DNA of 64,000 nt. Source: Methylobacterium organophilum. Its GTDB lineage: Bacteria; Pseudomonadota; Alphaproteobacteria; Rhizobiales; Beijerinckiaceae. Where the stretch lies: positions 124,001-188,000 of the forward strand of contig NZ_BPQV01000002.1 in NCBI RefSeq assembly GCF_022179465.1, read 5' to 3'. Shown in pieces: positions 9,722-18,232 of this stretch (position 1 is its first letter; each line of letters opens with the position of its first letter). The position numbers and the translations under genes were made by a program. The notes below the pieces were generated by a model. That model was not told the origin of the DNA. It did not search any database and saw only the letters and a program-made list of their open reading frames with translations.

Positions 9722-11811
9722 GCGCCGCCCTCCGAGCGCTCCTCCTCCTCCTCCTCTTCCTCGTCCTCCTCGCCCCCGCCGAGGCCGGCACCCTGGACCG
9801 GGCGGGGATGGAGAGGCTGTTCCCGGCGCCCCTCGTCGTCGGGGAGAAGGACGAGGTATTGTCGGTCTGGCCGATCCTGAAGCAGCAGGCGGGATCCTAC
9901 GAGGTCTTCGCCTACGCCTTCGAGTCGATCGACTTCGCGGCGATCCCGGGCTTCGGCGGCACGGCGCCGAACCTGCTCGTGGCGCTCGCGCCGGATGGCA
10001 GCTTCCGCGACGTGAAGGTGCTCTCGCATCACGAGCCGGTCTTCCTCGAAGGGCTCGGCGCCGAGCCGCTCTTCGCCTTCGTCGAGCAATATGTTGGGAT
10101 GTCCGCCCGGCGGCCGATCCGGGTCGGGCGGCCGAACGCCCGGGCGAACGGCGCCTCGCCCCTCGGCGTGGTCGACGGCGTCTCCATGGCCACCGCCTCG
10201 ACGCGGGTGATCAACGAGACCCTGCTCGCCTCGGCGCTGGCCGTGGCCCGGGCGAAGCTCGGCTTCGGCCAGGCGGCCCAGGTCGGGCTGAAGGTCGAGG
10301 CCAAGCCCGACCTCTACGAGCCCCTCGACGGGCCGGCCCTGCTCCGCCGGGGCTGGCTGAAGCGCTTCCGGCTCGGCAACGGGGAGGTGGACCGGGCCTT
10401 CGCCGGCACGGCTGTCGAGGGCGTCTCGGAGGGTGCGCCGGAGGAGACCTTCGCCGATCTCTTCCTCGCCTATCTCAACGCGCCCTCGATCGGGCGCAAC
10501 CTCCTCGGGGAGGCCGCCTTCGCCCGGCTGATGCGGGAGCTCGGCCCTGGCGACCACGCGGTGATGGTGGTGAGCGCCGGCCCCTGGAATCTCCTCGGCG
10601 AGAGCTTCGTGCTCGGCTCGATCCCGGACGGGCTCTCGGTGGTGCAGAACGGCCTCGCGGTGAATGCCCGCGACATGGCGATCGAGCGCCGCGGCCTCGG
10701 GGAGGCGGGGCTGCCGGAGGGGCCCTGGACCATCCTCAAGATCGTGCAGCAGGCCGGCTTCGACCCCTCCGCCCCCTGGACGCTCACCATGAAGGTCACC
10801 CGCGCGCGCGGGCAGATCTTCCCCGAGCGCGTCACGAAGGAATTCTCCACCGATTACGTCCTGCCGCCGAACCTGTTCACCCGCGAGAAGCCGGAGGACG
10901 GGCCGTCCTGGACCGAATCCTGGCGCGCCCGTGCCCCGGAGATCGGGCTGATCCTGGCGAGTTTCGGCCTGCTGGTGCCGGTGCTGGCGCGCCAGCGCGG
11001 ACTGGTGGCCGACCGGCGGCGCTTCCCGGTCTTCCGCCTCGCCTTCCTGGCCTTCACCCTCGGCTTCGTCGGCTGGTACGCGCAGGCCCAACTCTCGATC
11101 GTCACCGTGGTTGGCGCCGTGCGCGCCGCCCTCGTCACCCACGATGTCGCCTTCCTGCTCTACGATCCGCCCTCGCTGGTGATCTGGGCCTTCGCCCTGG
11201 CCGCCCTGTTCGCCTGGGGGCGGGGCACCTTCTGCGGCTGGCTCTGCCCCTTCGGCGCCCTGCAGGAACTCGTCGCCGCCCTGGCGCGGCCCCTGCGCCT
11301 GCGCCCGATCGCGGTGCCCGAGCGGGCCGACCGGCTGCTGCGGCTCCTGAAATATGGCGTGCTCGCCGGCATCGTCCTGGCCGCCGCCGCGGGCTCGCCC
11401 CTGGCCGACAGCCTCAGCGAGGTCGAGCCGTTCAAGACCTCGATCACCCTCTATTTCCTGCGCAGCTGGCCCTTTGTCGTCTACGCGGTCGGGCTCGTCG
11501 TCCTCAACCTCTTCGTCTTCAAGGGGTTCTGCCGCTATCTCTGTCCGCTGGGCGCCACCTTCGCCCTGCTCGGCAAGGTGCGGCTCCTCGACTGGATCCC
11601 CCGCCGGGCCGAATGCGGCAGCCCCTGCCAGCTCTGCAAGGTGCGCTGCCGCTACGGCGCCATCGCGCGCTCCGGCCGCATCGATTACGACGAGTGCTTC
11701 CAGTGCATGGATTGCGTCACCATCGTCCGGGATCCCGGCCTCTGCGTGCCGCAGATCCTGGAGCGCAAGCACGCCCGCCCGAAGCCGCTCCAGCCCCTGG
11801 CCGCCGAATGA
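9718..11811 (+). CDS. NosR-like membrane flavo-polyferredoxin
   Basis: This 697-residue inner-membrane redox protein has a signal/anchor segment at residues 5-22. A periplasmic FMN-binding-type domain carries DGVSMAT, matching the D-x-x-(S/T)-x-A-T flavinylation motif with Thr159 as the probable FMN attachment site. About five transmembrane segments follow between residues 400 and 620, with CGWLCPFGA (near 505) and CRYLCPLGA (near 605) as in NosR and NapH. Two C-terminal 4Fe-4S motifs follow (CGSPCQLCKVRC near 634 and CFQCMDC near 661). NosR moves electrons across the membrane for nitrous oxide reductase, but no nos genes are present. The next gene, apbE, would attach the FMN. The electron partner is inferred, not shown. 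Confidence 0.85.
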   Translation: MSAALRALLLLLLFLVLLAPAEAGTLDRAGMERLFPAPLVVGEKDEVLSVWPILKQQAGSYEVFAYAFESIDFAAIPGFGGTAPNLLVALAPDGSFRDVKVLSHHEPVFLEGLGAEPLFAFVEQYVGMSARRPIRVGRPNARANGASPLGVVDGVSMATASTRVINETLLASALAVARAKLGFGQAAQVGLKVEAKPDLYEPLDGPALLRRGWLKRFRLGNGEVDRAFAGTAVEGVSEGAPEETFADLFLAYLNAPSIGRNLLGEAAFARLMRELGPGDHAVMVVSAGPWNLLGESFVLGSIPDGLSVVQNGLAVNARDMAIERRGLGEAGLPEGPWTILKIVQQAGFDPSAPWTLTMKVTRARGQIFPERVTKEFSTDYVLPPNLFTREKPEDGPSWTESWRARAPEIGLILASFGLLVPVLARQRGLVADRRRFPVFRLAFLAFTLGFVGWYAQAQLSIVTVVGAVRAALVTHDVAFLLYDPPSLVIWAFALAALFAWGRGTFCGWLCPFGALQELVAALARPLRLRPIAVPERADRLLRLLKYGVLAGIVLAAAAGSPLADSLSEVEPFKTSITLYFLRSWPFVVYAVGLVVLNLFVFKGFCRYLCPLGATFALLGKVRLLDWIPRRAECGSPCQLCKVRCRYGAIARSGRIDYDECFQCMDCVTIVRDPGLCVPQILERKHARPKPLQPLAAE

Positions 11812-12797
11812 CCCGCCCGATCCTCCCCTGGCGCCCGGGGCGGCGCCGGCTCCTCCTCGGCGGAGTCGGGGCCCTGGCGGGCCTCGCGGCCGGGCCGAGG
11901 GCCTTCGCGCGGCTCTCCCGCGACCACGGCCTGCAGGCGCGCAGCCGCGCCGGCCTCGCCTTCGGCACCACCGTCGCCCTGACCGTGGCGGGGCCCTATG
12001 CGGAGGCGCTGGAGGCGGGGCTGCACGACGCCTTCCGGGCGATCCGCGCCGTCGAGGCCGCGGTCAGCCTGTTCCGGCCCGACAGCGCCCTGTCGCGGCT
12101 GAACCGCGACGGCCGCCTCGATGCGCCCGATCCGCTCCTGCGCGCACAGCTCCGCGTCGCCCTCGAGCTGGCCCGGGCCAGCGCGGGCGCCTACGACCCC
12201 ACCGTCCAGCCGCTCTGGACGCTCTGGGCGCAGGCCTCCGCCCGCGGCGAGCGGCCGGACGGGGCCGCCCTGGCGCGAATCCTTCCCCTGGTCGACTGGC
12301 GCGGGATCGAGATCGGCGAGGAGCGCATCCGGCTGACCCGGCCCGGCATGGGGATCACCCTGAACAGCCTCGCCCAGGGCTTCGCCGCGGACCGAGTGAT
12401 GGCGGCCCTGGACGCGGCCGGGATCCGGGACGCCTTCGTCGATACCGGGGAGTTCGGCGCCACCGGCCGCCACGCCGACGGCACGCCCTGGCGCCTCGGG
12501 CTCGCCCGGGTGCGGGCGCCGGGGGAGATCGCGGCGGTGATCGATCCGTTCTCCGGCTTCGCCTCGACCTCGGGGGACGAGTCCACGACCTTCTCGGCGG
12601 ACCACAAGGACCATCACATCTTCGATCCGCGGACCGGCTTCTCGCCGACCGCCCTGTCCGCGGTCACGGTGACGGCGCCGAGCGGGCTCCTCGCGGACGG
12701 GCTGTCGACGGCCGCCTTCGTGCTCGGGCCGGAACGCGGCGCGGCGCTGGTGGCGCGCTACGCCGCCTGCACCGCCCGCTTCACCGCCAAGGTCTGA
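11808..12797 (+). CDS. apbE: FAD:protein FMN transferase (ApbE family), Tat-exported
   Basis: It transfers FMN from FAD to a threonine of a target flavoprotein in the periplasm. The 329-residue protein begins with a twin-arginine-type signal (GRRRLLLGGVGALAGLAAG). The family motifs SRLNRDGRL, TLNSLAQGFAADRV, DTGEFGATGRHADG and STSGDESTTF are present, as is HHIFDPRTGFSP. The ATG overlaps the stop of the NosR-like gene (ATGA), so the immediate target is probably Thr159 of that protein. Its last 40 bases overlap the convergent GGDEF-EAL gene. Confidence 0.92.
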   Translation: MTRPILPWRPGRRRLLLGGVGALAGLAAGPRAFARLSRDHGLQARSRAGLAFGTTVALTVAGPYAEALEAGLHDAFRAIRAVEAAVSLFRPDSALSRLNRDGRLDAPDPLLRAQLRVALELARASAGAYDPTVQPLWTLWAQASARGERPDGAALARILPLVDWRGIEIGEERIRLTRPGMGITLNSLAQGFAADRVMAALDAAGIRDAFVDTGEFGATGRHADGTPWRLGLARVRAPGEIAAVIDPFSGFASTSGDESTTFSADHKDHHIFDPRTGFSPTALSAVTVTAPSGLLADGLSTAAFVLGPERGAALVARYAACTARFTAKV

Positions 12798-14428
12798 GCG
12801 TTGATCCGCGCGACGAGCGCCGGGTCGGGCTTCCGCGGTCCCGGCGGCGGCAGCAGGGCGAGGGGCGGCTCCGTGCCGCCCCCGGGCAGGGCCGGTATCC
12901 CCTCGGCGGCGACGTAGCGGTCGGTGTCCGCCTTCGACATCGGCTTGCCGAAGAGGTAGCCCTGGCCGAAGTCGCAGCCCTGGTTCGACAGCCAGGCCAC
13001 GCTGGTGTCGTTCTCGATGCCCTCCGCGGTGGTGGCGAGCCCCAGGCTGTTGCCGAGCTTGATGATCGCGTCCACGAGCTTCGCCCGCTCGTCGCCCATG
13101 TCGATGGAGCTCACATAGGAACGGTCGATCTTCAGCTTGTCGAACTTCAGTTCGCGCAGGTGGTAGAGGCTCGAATAGCCGGTGCCGAAATCGTCGAGGG
13201 CGATGCGCACGCCCAGCGCCTGGAGCGAGGCCAGGGTCGCCCGCGTGGCGTCGAGATCGTTCATCAGCACCGTTTCGGTGATCTCGATCTCCAGGCGCTC
13301 GGCGGGAAAGCCGGATTCCGTCAGGATCGCGAGGATCTTCCGGGCGAGCAGGGGATCCTGGAACTGCACCGGCGAGATGTTGACCGCGAGCTGGAGGTGG
13401 GACGGCCAATGGGCCGCGTCGCGGCAGGCCTTGCGCAGGAGCTGGTAGCTCATCTCGGCGATGAGGCCGGTCTCCTCGGCGACCGGGATGAAGGCGGCGG
13501 GCTGCATCAGGCCCTGCTCGGGATGGCGCCACCGGGCCAGAACCTCGAACCCGATCAGCCCCTGGCCGGGCAGCGCCACCACGGGCTGGTAGAAGGGCTC
13601 GATCTCGCTGCGTTCGAGGGCCCGGCGCAGGTCGCATTCCAGCTTGGCCCGGGCCTTCAGTGCCGCATCCATGGCGTCCTCGATGACCCGGTAGGGGAGG
13701 CCCTCCCGCTTCGCCTGGATCATGGCCAGGTCCGCAGCGTGCATCACCGCCTCGGCGCCCCGCTCCCCGCTGGCGAGGGCGATCCCGACCGTGGCGCCGA
13801 CGGACAGCGCCTGCCCCTCCCAGACGATGGGCTCGGAGATCGCGGCGACGAGGCTCTGGGCCAGCCGGGCGAAGCTCTCCCGCCCCCCGTCCTCCTCCAC
13901 GAGCAGGGCGAACTCGTCCCCGCCGAGACGGGAGGCCATGCCGCCCGGCGGCAGAAGCCGGGACAGCCGGTCCGCCACGGCGCAGAGAACAGCATCGCCG
14001 GCGGCGTGGCCATGGAGGTCGTTGATCGGCTTGAAGCGGTCCAGATCGATCAGCAGCACGGCGGCATCCGCCGCCTCCGCCCGGCTCCGGCAGGCCTCGA
14101 CCGCCTCCACGAAATGGCGCCGGTTGGCGAGGCCGGTGAGCGGATCGTGGCGGGCGGCGGCCGTCGCCTCGCCCTCCGCCGCATCCCGCTCGCGCATGGT
14201 CCGGCGCAGCTGGAGCGACTTGCGCAGGCTCGCGGCGAAGCCGCCGAGCCCGAGGAAGAAGCCGAGCATCAGAAGATCCGACAGGCCGTAGGTCACGACG
14301 AGGCGGTCGAGGGCGCGGAACGCCTCCAACTGGATGCCGACGACCCAGCAGCACACGCCCATCATCATCAGGCAGAGCGCCTCGTAGAACTCGCTCTGGC
14401 CCCAGCCGATCCTGCGCCCCGGATCCAT
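12758..14428 (-). CDS. Membrane-anchored GGDEF-EAL c-di-GMP protein
   Basis: A 556-residue protein with two N-terminal transmembrane segments (EALCLMMMGVCCWVVGIQL and a second near residues 55-75). A GGDEF domain follows with an intact SRLGGDEFALL active site. An EAL domain begins at FEVLARW (EVL for EAL, a common functional variant) with NISPVQF, EITETVL, DDFGTGYSSL, KIDRSYV and EGIE, so both cyclase and phosphodiesterase residues are present. I prefer ATG 14428 because GGAGG lies 8 bases upstream; the longer frame to 14512 has no ribosome-binding site. It converges on apbE with a 40-base overlap. The signal it senses is unknown. Confidence 0.9.
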   Translation of the reverse strand: MDPGRRIGWGQSEFYEALCLMMMGVCCWVVGIQLEAFRALDRLVVTYGLSDLLMLGFFLGLGGFAASLRKSLQLRRTMRERDAAEGEATAAARHDPLTGLANRRHFVEAVEACRSRAEAADAAVLLIDLDRFKPINDLHGHAAGDAVLCAVADRLSRLLPPGGMASRLGGDEFALLVEEDGGRESFARLAQSLVAAISEPIVWEGQALSVGATVGIALASGERGAEAVMHAADLAMIQAKREGLPYRVIEDAMDAALKARAKLECDLRRALERSEIEPFYQPVVALPGQGLIGFEVLARWRHPEQGLMQPAAFIPVAEETGLIAEMSYQLLRKACRDAAHWPSHLQLAVNISPVQFQDPLLARKILAILTESGFPAERLEIEITETVLMNDLDATRATLASLQALGVRIALDDFGTGYSSLYHLRELKFDKLKIDRSYVSSIDMGDERAKLVDAIIKLGNSLGLATTAEGIENDTSVAWLSNQGCDFGQGYLFGKPMSKADTDRYVAAEGIPALPGGGTEPPLALLPPPGPRKPDPALVARINAQTLAVKRAVQAA

Positions 14429-14635
14429 CCTGTCCTCCGACGGTGCGCCACTTGGCCAGCGGTTGATTAACGAGCGGTTTAAGAATCCCGATCTGTGGAT
14501 TGTTGAAATCACGCTTCACACGCTGAGGTCGCGGTCCTTCCCGGGCATTGCACCGCGTCTGCCCACGGGACATAACTTCCGGTCAAAGATCGGGGGCCGC
14601 TTTGCCGGAACACCCCGCGCCATGGGAGGAAGACG

Positions 14636-15805
14636 GTGGTGCACGGCACCCAGATGCGTCGGCATCTGTGCGGCATACAGACGGCCTGGTCCGATGCGGG
14701 CGAGGCCGAGCCTGCCGTCGCGTCAATCGTGGCCGAGATCGATCCGGCCGTGGTGGGGCATCTGCTGGTGTTCTTCTCGCCGGTCTATTCCGCCGAGGAG
14801 GTGGCCGCGGCGCTGGCGCGGCACTTCCCGGGCGTCGGCGTCTCCGGCTGCAGCACCTCCGGGGGCATCAGCCCGGCGGGCGCCATCGATCGCGGGCTCG
14901 TCCTAATCGCCTTCCCGCGCAAGGGCTTCCGCATCGTCTCCGCGATCCTGCCGGCGATCGACCATCTGGACGTGGAGCGCACCGCCTCCTCCGTCCGCGC
15001 CCTGCGCCGCACCCTCGACCAGGGCCGCGCCGACGCGGCCCAGACCGGCCGCTTCGCGATCTCCCTCATCGACGCCCTGGCCAATGCCGAGGAGACCGTG
15101 GTCTCCGCCGTGGCCTGGGCCCTCGACGGGATCCCCCTGGTCGGCGGCTCGGCAGGGGACGATCTCGCCTTCTGCGGGACGGCGCTGCTCCATGACGGCG
15201 TGATCCACCGGAACGCGGCGATCATCGTGCTGGTCGAGACCGATTTCCCGGTCCGCATCTTCAAGAGCGACAATTTCGAGCCGACGGACAAGAAATTCGT
15301 CGTCACCGCCGCCTGCGAGGACCAGCGCCGGGTCCAGGAGCTCAACGCGGAGCCCGCCGCCCGGGAATACGCCATGGCGGTCGGCCTCGATCCCGAGCAC
15401 CTGACGCCGTTGAGCTTCGCCGCCTATCCCCTCGCGGTGAAGATCGGCGGCGAGTATTTCTGCCGTTCGATCAGCCGCTGCGAGCCGGATGGGTCGCTCA
15501 CCTTCTTCTGCGCCATCGGCGAAGGCGTGGTGCTGACCCTGGCCCAGCCGCGCGACATCGTGGAGGCGACCCGGGCGGAGCTCGCCGCCCTGGACCAGGC
15601 GCTCGGCGGCCTCGACCTCGTGATCGGCTTCGATTGCGTGTTGCGCCGGCTCGACGCCGAGAGCCGGCAGGTCCGCCACCGCATCGCCGACCTCTACCGC
15701 CGCTACGGCGTGGTGGGATTCGAGACCTATGGCGAGCAGTACCGCTCGATGCACCTGAACCAGACCTTCACGGGCATCGCCATCGGCCGGGCCGAGGGGC
15801 CATGA
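14636..15805 (+). CDS. FIST-domain sensory protein
   Basis: A cytoplasmic protein of 389 residues with FIST N and FIST C domains. The N-terminal domain contains VGHLLVFFSPVYS and the glycine-rich GVGVSGCSTSGGISPAGA; the C-terminal domain includes SFAAYPLAVKIGGEYFCRS and GVVGFETYGEQY. FIST domains are thought to bind small ligands and usually feed a signalling partner. The GTG start at 14636 has GGAGGA in front. Its stop overlaps the start of the hybrid kinase by four bases (ATGA), so the two proteins very likely work together. In Pseudomonas, FIST proteins are found beside ErcS-type kinases linked to ethanol oxidation. Confidence 0.87.
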   Translation: MVHGTQMRRHLCGIQTAWSDAGEAEPAVASIVAEIDPAVVGHLLVFFSPVYSAEEVAAALARHFPGVGVSGCSTSGGISPAGAIDRGLVLIAFPRKGFRIVSAILPAIDHLDVERTASSVRALRRTLDQGRADAAQTGRFAISLIDALANAEETVVSAVAWALDGIPLVGGSAGDDLAFCGTALLHDGVIHRNAAIIVLVETDFPVRIFKSDNFEPTDKKFVVTAACEDQRRVQELNAEPAAREYAMAVGLDPEHLTPLSFAAYPLAVKIGGEYFCRSISRCEPDGSLTFFCAIGEGVVLTLAQPRDIVEATRAELAALDQALGGLDLVIGFDCVLRRLDAESRQVRHRIADLYRRYGVVGFETYGEQYRSMHLNQTFTGIAIGRAEGP

Positions 15806-17172
15806 ACCGGCCGACCCTGTGGGGAGCCGCGATGGACGCCGAGACGCCGGACACCGTCGAGGGCCTGACGCGCCGGGTGGCCAAGCTGGAGCGCATCAAC
15901 GCCGCGCTCATGGCCCATGTCGAGCGCACCATGGACCAGCAGGGGGGCGCCTATTCCCTGTTCCAGACGGCGATCATGCTGGAGGGCCGCGTGCGGACGC
16001 GGACCGAGGAGCTGACCACCCTGATGCACCGCCTGGAGCGCTCCAACGAGGCGCTGGTGGCGGCCAAGGAGGAGGCGGAGACCGCCAACCGCTCCAAGAC
16101 CCGCTTCCTCGCCGCAGCGAGCCACGACCTGCTGCAGCCCCTCAACGCCGCCCGGCTCTCCCTCTCGGCCCTCACCGACCTCGCCACCGCCCCCGACGCG
16201 CAGACCATCGCCGGCCAGGTCGAGCGCGGTCTGCAGACGATCGAGGACCTGATCAAGACCCTGATCGACATCTCGAAGCTCGATGCCGGCATCGTGCGCC
16301 CGATGATCAAGGCGGTGCGGCTCGCCGACATGTTCGCGACTATCGACGCGAGCTTCCGGCCCTTCGCCGAGCGCAAGGAGCTGCGCCTCGTCAGCCGCTG
16401 CCCGGACCTCGTCGTGCAGACCGACGTGGTCCTGCTCCAGCGCATCCTGCAGAACCTCGTCTCCAACGCGATCCGCTACACGGAGAGCGGCGGCGTGCTG
16501 CTCTGCGGCCGGTTGCGGGGCAAGACCTGCCGCGTCGACGTGATCGATACCGGGCGCGGCATCGCGGAGACCGAGCGCAGCCTCGTCTTCGAGGAATTCT
16601 ACCGGGGCGCCAAGGACACCGACGACGGCGAGGTCGGCCTCGGGCTCGGCCTCTCGATCGTGCAGCGCATGGCCTCGACCCTGGGGCACCCGATCACGCT
16701 CGCCTCCCGCGTCGGGCACGGCACGCGCATGACGCTGGAGCTGCCCATCGCCACGACCCGGCCGGACGCGCAGGTCCGCATCGCCCCCGTCGCCACCACG
16801 CTGACCGGCGCCCGCGTCCTGATCGTCGAGAACGACGCCACCGCCGCCGACGCCCTCCAGCGCCTGCTGCGGGGCTGGGACGCCAAGGTGCAGACCTTCC
16901 GCGACCTCGAAGCCGTCGTCGCCGGCCTCGAAGCCGGGATGATGCGTCCCGACGTGATGTTGATCGATTATCATCTCGACCACGGAGCCTGCGGCCTCGA
17001 CGTCGTCACTCACCTCCGCCAAACCCAAAACTGGGCCACGCCGGTGATCGTCACCACCGCCGATTACGCGCCCGAGATCCAGGCTCGGGTGATCGAGGTC
17101 GGTGCCGAGCTCGTGCACAAGCCGATCAAGCCGGCGCAGTTGCGCTCGCTGCTCGCCTATATGCTGGCCTGA
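15802..17172 (+). CDS. NahK/ErcS-type hybrid sensor histidine kinase
   Basis: A soluble hybrid kinase of 456 residues with no transmembrane segment. An N-terminal coiled coil (about residues 20-110) leads to the H-box AASHDLLQPLNAA, whose His is the autophosphorylation site. The N-box LVSNAIRYT, the G1 box DTGRGI and the G2 box GLGLGLSIV are intact. A C-terminal receiver has phospho-Asp in MLIDYHLD and Lys in HKPIKPAQ. HDLLQPLNAARL is typical of the NahK/ErcS group. The start ATG 15802 overlaps the FIST stop. The response regulator at 2911-3654, at the other end of the island, is the plausible final acceptor, although this pairing is an inference. Confidence 0.9.
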   Translation: MNRPTLWGAAMDAETPDTVEGLTRRVAKLERINAALMAHVERTMDQQGGAYSLFQTAIMLEGRVRTRTEELTTLMHRLERSNEALVAAKEEAETANRSKTRFLAAASHDLLQPLNAARLSLSALTDLATAPDAQTIAGQVERGLQTIEDLIKTLIDISKLDAGIVRPMIKAVRLADMFATIDASFRPFAERKELRLVSRCPDLVVQTDVVLLQRILQNLVSNAIRYTESGGVLLCGRLRGKTCRVDVIDTGRGIAETERSLVFEEFYRGAKDTDDGEVGLGLGLSIVQRMASTLGHPITLASRVGHGTRMTLELPIATTRPDAQVRIAPVATTLTGARVLIVENDATAADALQRLLRGWDAKVQTFRDLEAVVAGLEAGMMRPDVMLIDYHLDHGACGLDVVTHLRQTQNWATPVIVTTADYAPEIQARVIEVGAELVHKPIKPAQLRSLLAYMLA

Positions 17173-17272
17173 CGACCGGTCGGGGCCTTTCACGAAGGTT
17201 GCATGCGGGATCGCGCGGTCGCGTCGGGGGCGGCGCATCCGCGACCTCGGCAACCCGTGAAGGCTATCCTCG

Positions 17273-18211
17273 ATGCCCGCGCACCACGACATCCCCGCGA
17301 CCCCCGACGTCCTGGTCTTCGGTGTGTTCGAGCCTGGCCGTGCCCCGGTCCTGGAGATCGCCTCCGGCGATGAGGTGACGCTGCATTCGTTGCCCGCCGG
17401 AGGCCGGAGCTGCCTGCACCCGGATCCGGCCCGCGTCCCCGCCGAGCTGCGTGCCGCCCTCGACGCCCACGACGCCGCGCCCGGCCCGCATTTCGTCACC
17501 GGCCCGATCCATGTGCGCGGGGCCGAACCCGGCGACGTGCTGCAGATCGACATCCTCGACGTTCGATGCCGGCTGGATTGGGGCTCCGTCTCCATCCTGC
17601 CGCTGCTCGGGACGCTGCCCGACGAGTTCACCGAGTACGAGACGATCCATGCCGAGATCGATGCCGCCCGCGGCGTCGCCGTCCTGCCCTGGGGCCGGGC
17701 GCTGCCGCTCGCGCCCTTCTTCGGGATCCTGGCGACGCAGCCGCCCCGCATCTGGGGGCCGGTGACGACGCCCGTGCCCCGCGCTTTCGGTGGCAACATG
17801 GACAACAAGGAGTTGCGGGCCGGGGCGACGCTCTACCTGCCGGTCTTCGAGCCGGGCGCAGGCTTCTATGCCGGCGACGGCCATGCCCTCCAGGGCGACG
17901 GCGAGGTCTGCATCACCGCCCTCGAAACCGCGCTGACGGGCACCTTCCGGCTCACCGTGCGCAAGGACCTCGGCTATGCGTGGCCCTTCGCCGAGACGCC
18001 GACGGACCTCATGACCATCGGCCTGCACGAGAGTCTCGACGAGGCGATGCGGCAGGCCGTGCGCGAGATGGTCCGGCACGTCTGCGGCCGCACCGGCCTC
18101 ACCCGCAACCAAGCCTACATGCTCGCCTCGCTCGCGGGAAACCTGCGCATCACGCAGACGGTGGACGGCAACAAGGGCGTGCACATGCTGATGCCGAAAA
18201 CGGCGCTCTGA
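17273..18211 (+). CDS. Acetamidase/formamidase family protein
   Basis: A 312-residue cytoplasmic hydrolase of the FmdA/AmdA family, which converts formamide or short amides to the acid and ammonia. Recognisable blocks are HFVTGPIHVRGAEPGD, PPRIWGPV, GGNMDNKEL, YLPVFEPGAGFYAGDGHALQGDGE and a C-terminal SLAGNLRITQTVDGNKGVH. The E/D/H-rich GDGHALQGDGE segment is the family's metal-site region. It lies 100 bases after the kinase and may or may not belong to that unit. Substrate is not predictable; formamide use would fit a C1-using organism. Confidence 0.88.
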   Translation: MPAHHDIPATPDVLVFGVFEPGRAPVLEIASGDEVTLHSLPAGGRSCLHPDPARVPAELRAALDAHDAAPGPHFVTGPIHVRGAEPGDVLQIDILDVRCRLDWGSVSILPLLGTLPDEFTEYETIHAEIDAARGVAVLPWGRALPLAPFFGILATQPPRIWGPVTTPVPRAFGGNMDNKELRAGATLYLPVFEPGAGFYAGDGHALQGDGEVCITALETALTGTFRLTVRKDLGYAWPFAETPTDLMTIGLHESLDEAMRQAVREMVRHVCGRTGLTRNQAYMLASLAGNLRITQTVDGNKGVHMLMPKTAL

Positions 18212-18232
18212 GCACCGTTCTCCCGCAAGCCG

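Noticed and set aside
11354-14573. Very long open frames opposite or overlapping NosR-like, apbE and GGDEF-EAL genes (about 1,000 codons)
   Set aside because: They are rich in R, P, A and G with no domain pattern, as expected for shadow frames in very GC-rich DNA; the genes listed explain the region.
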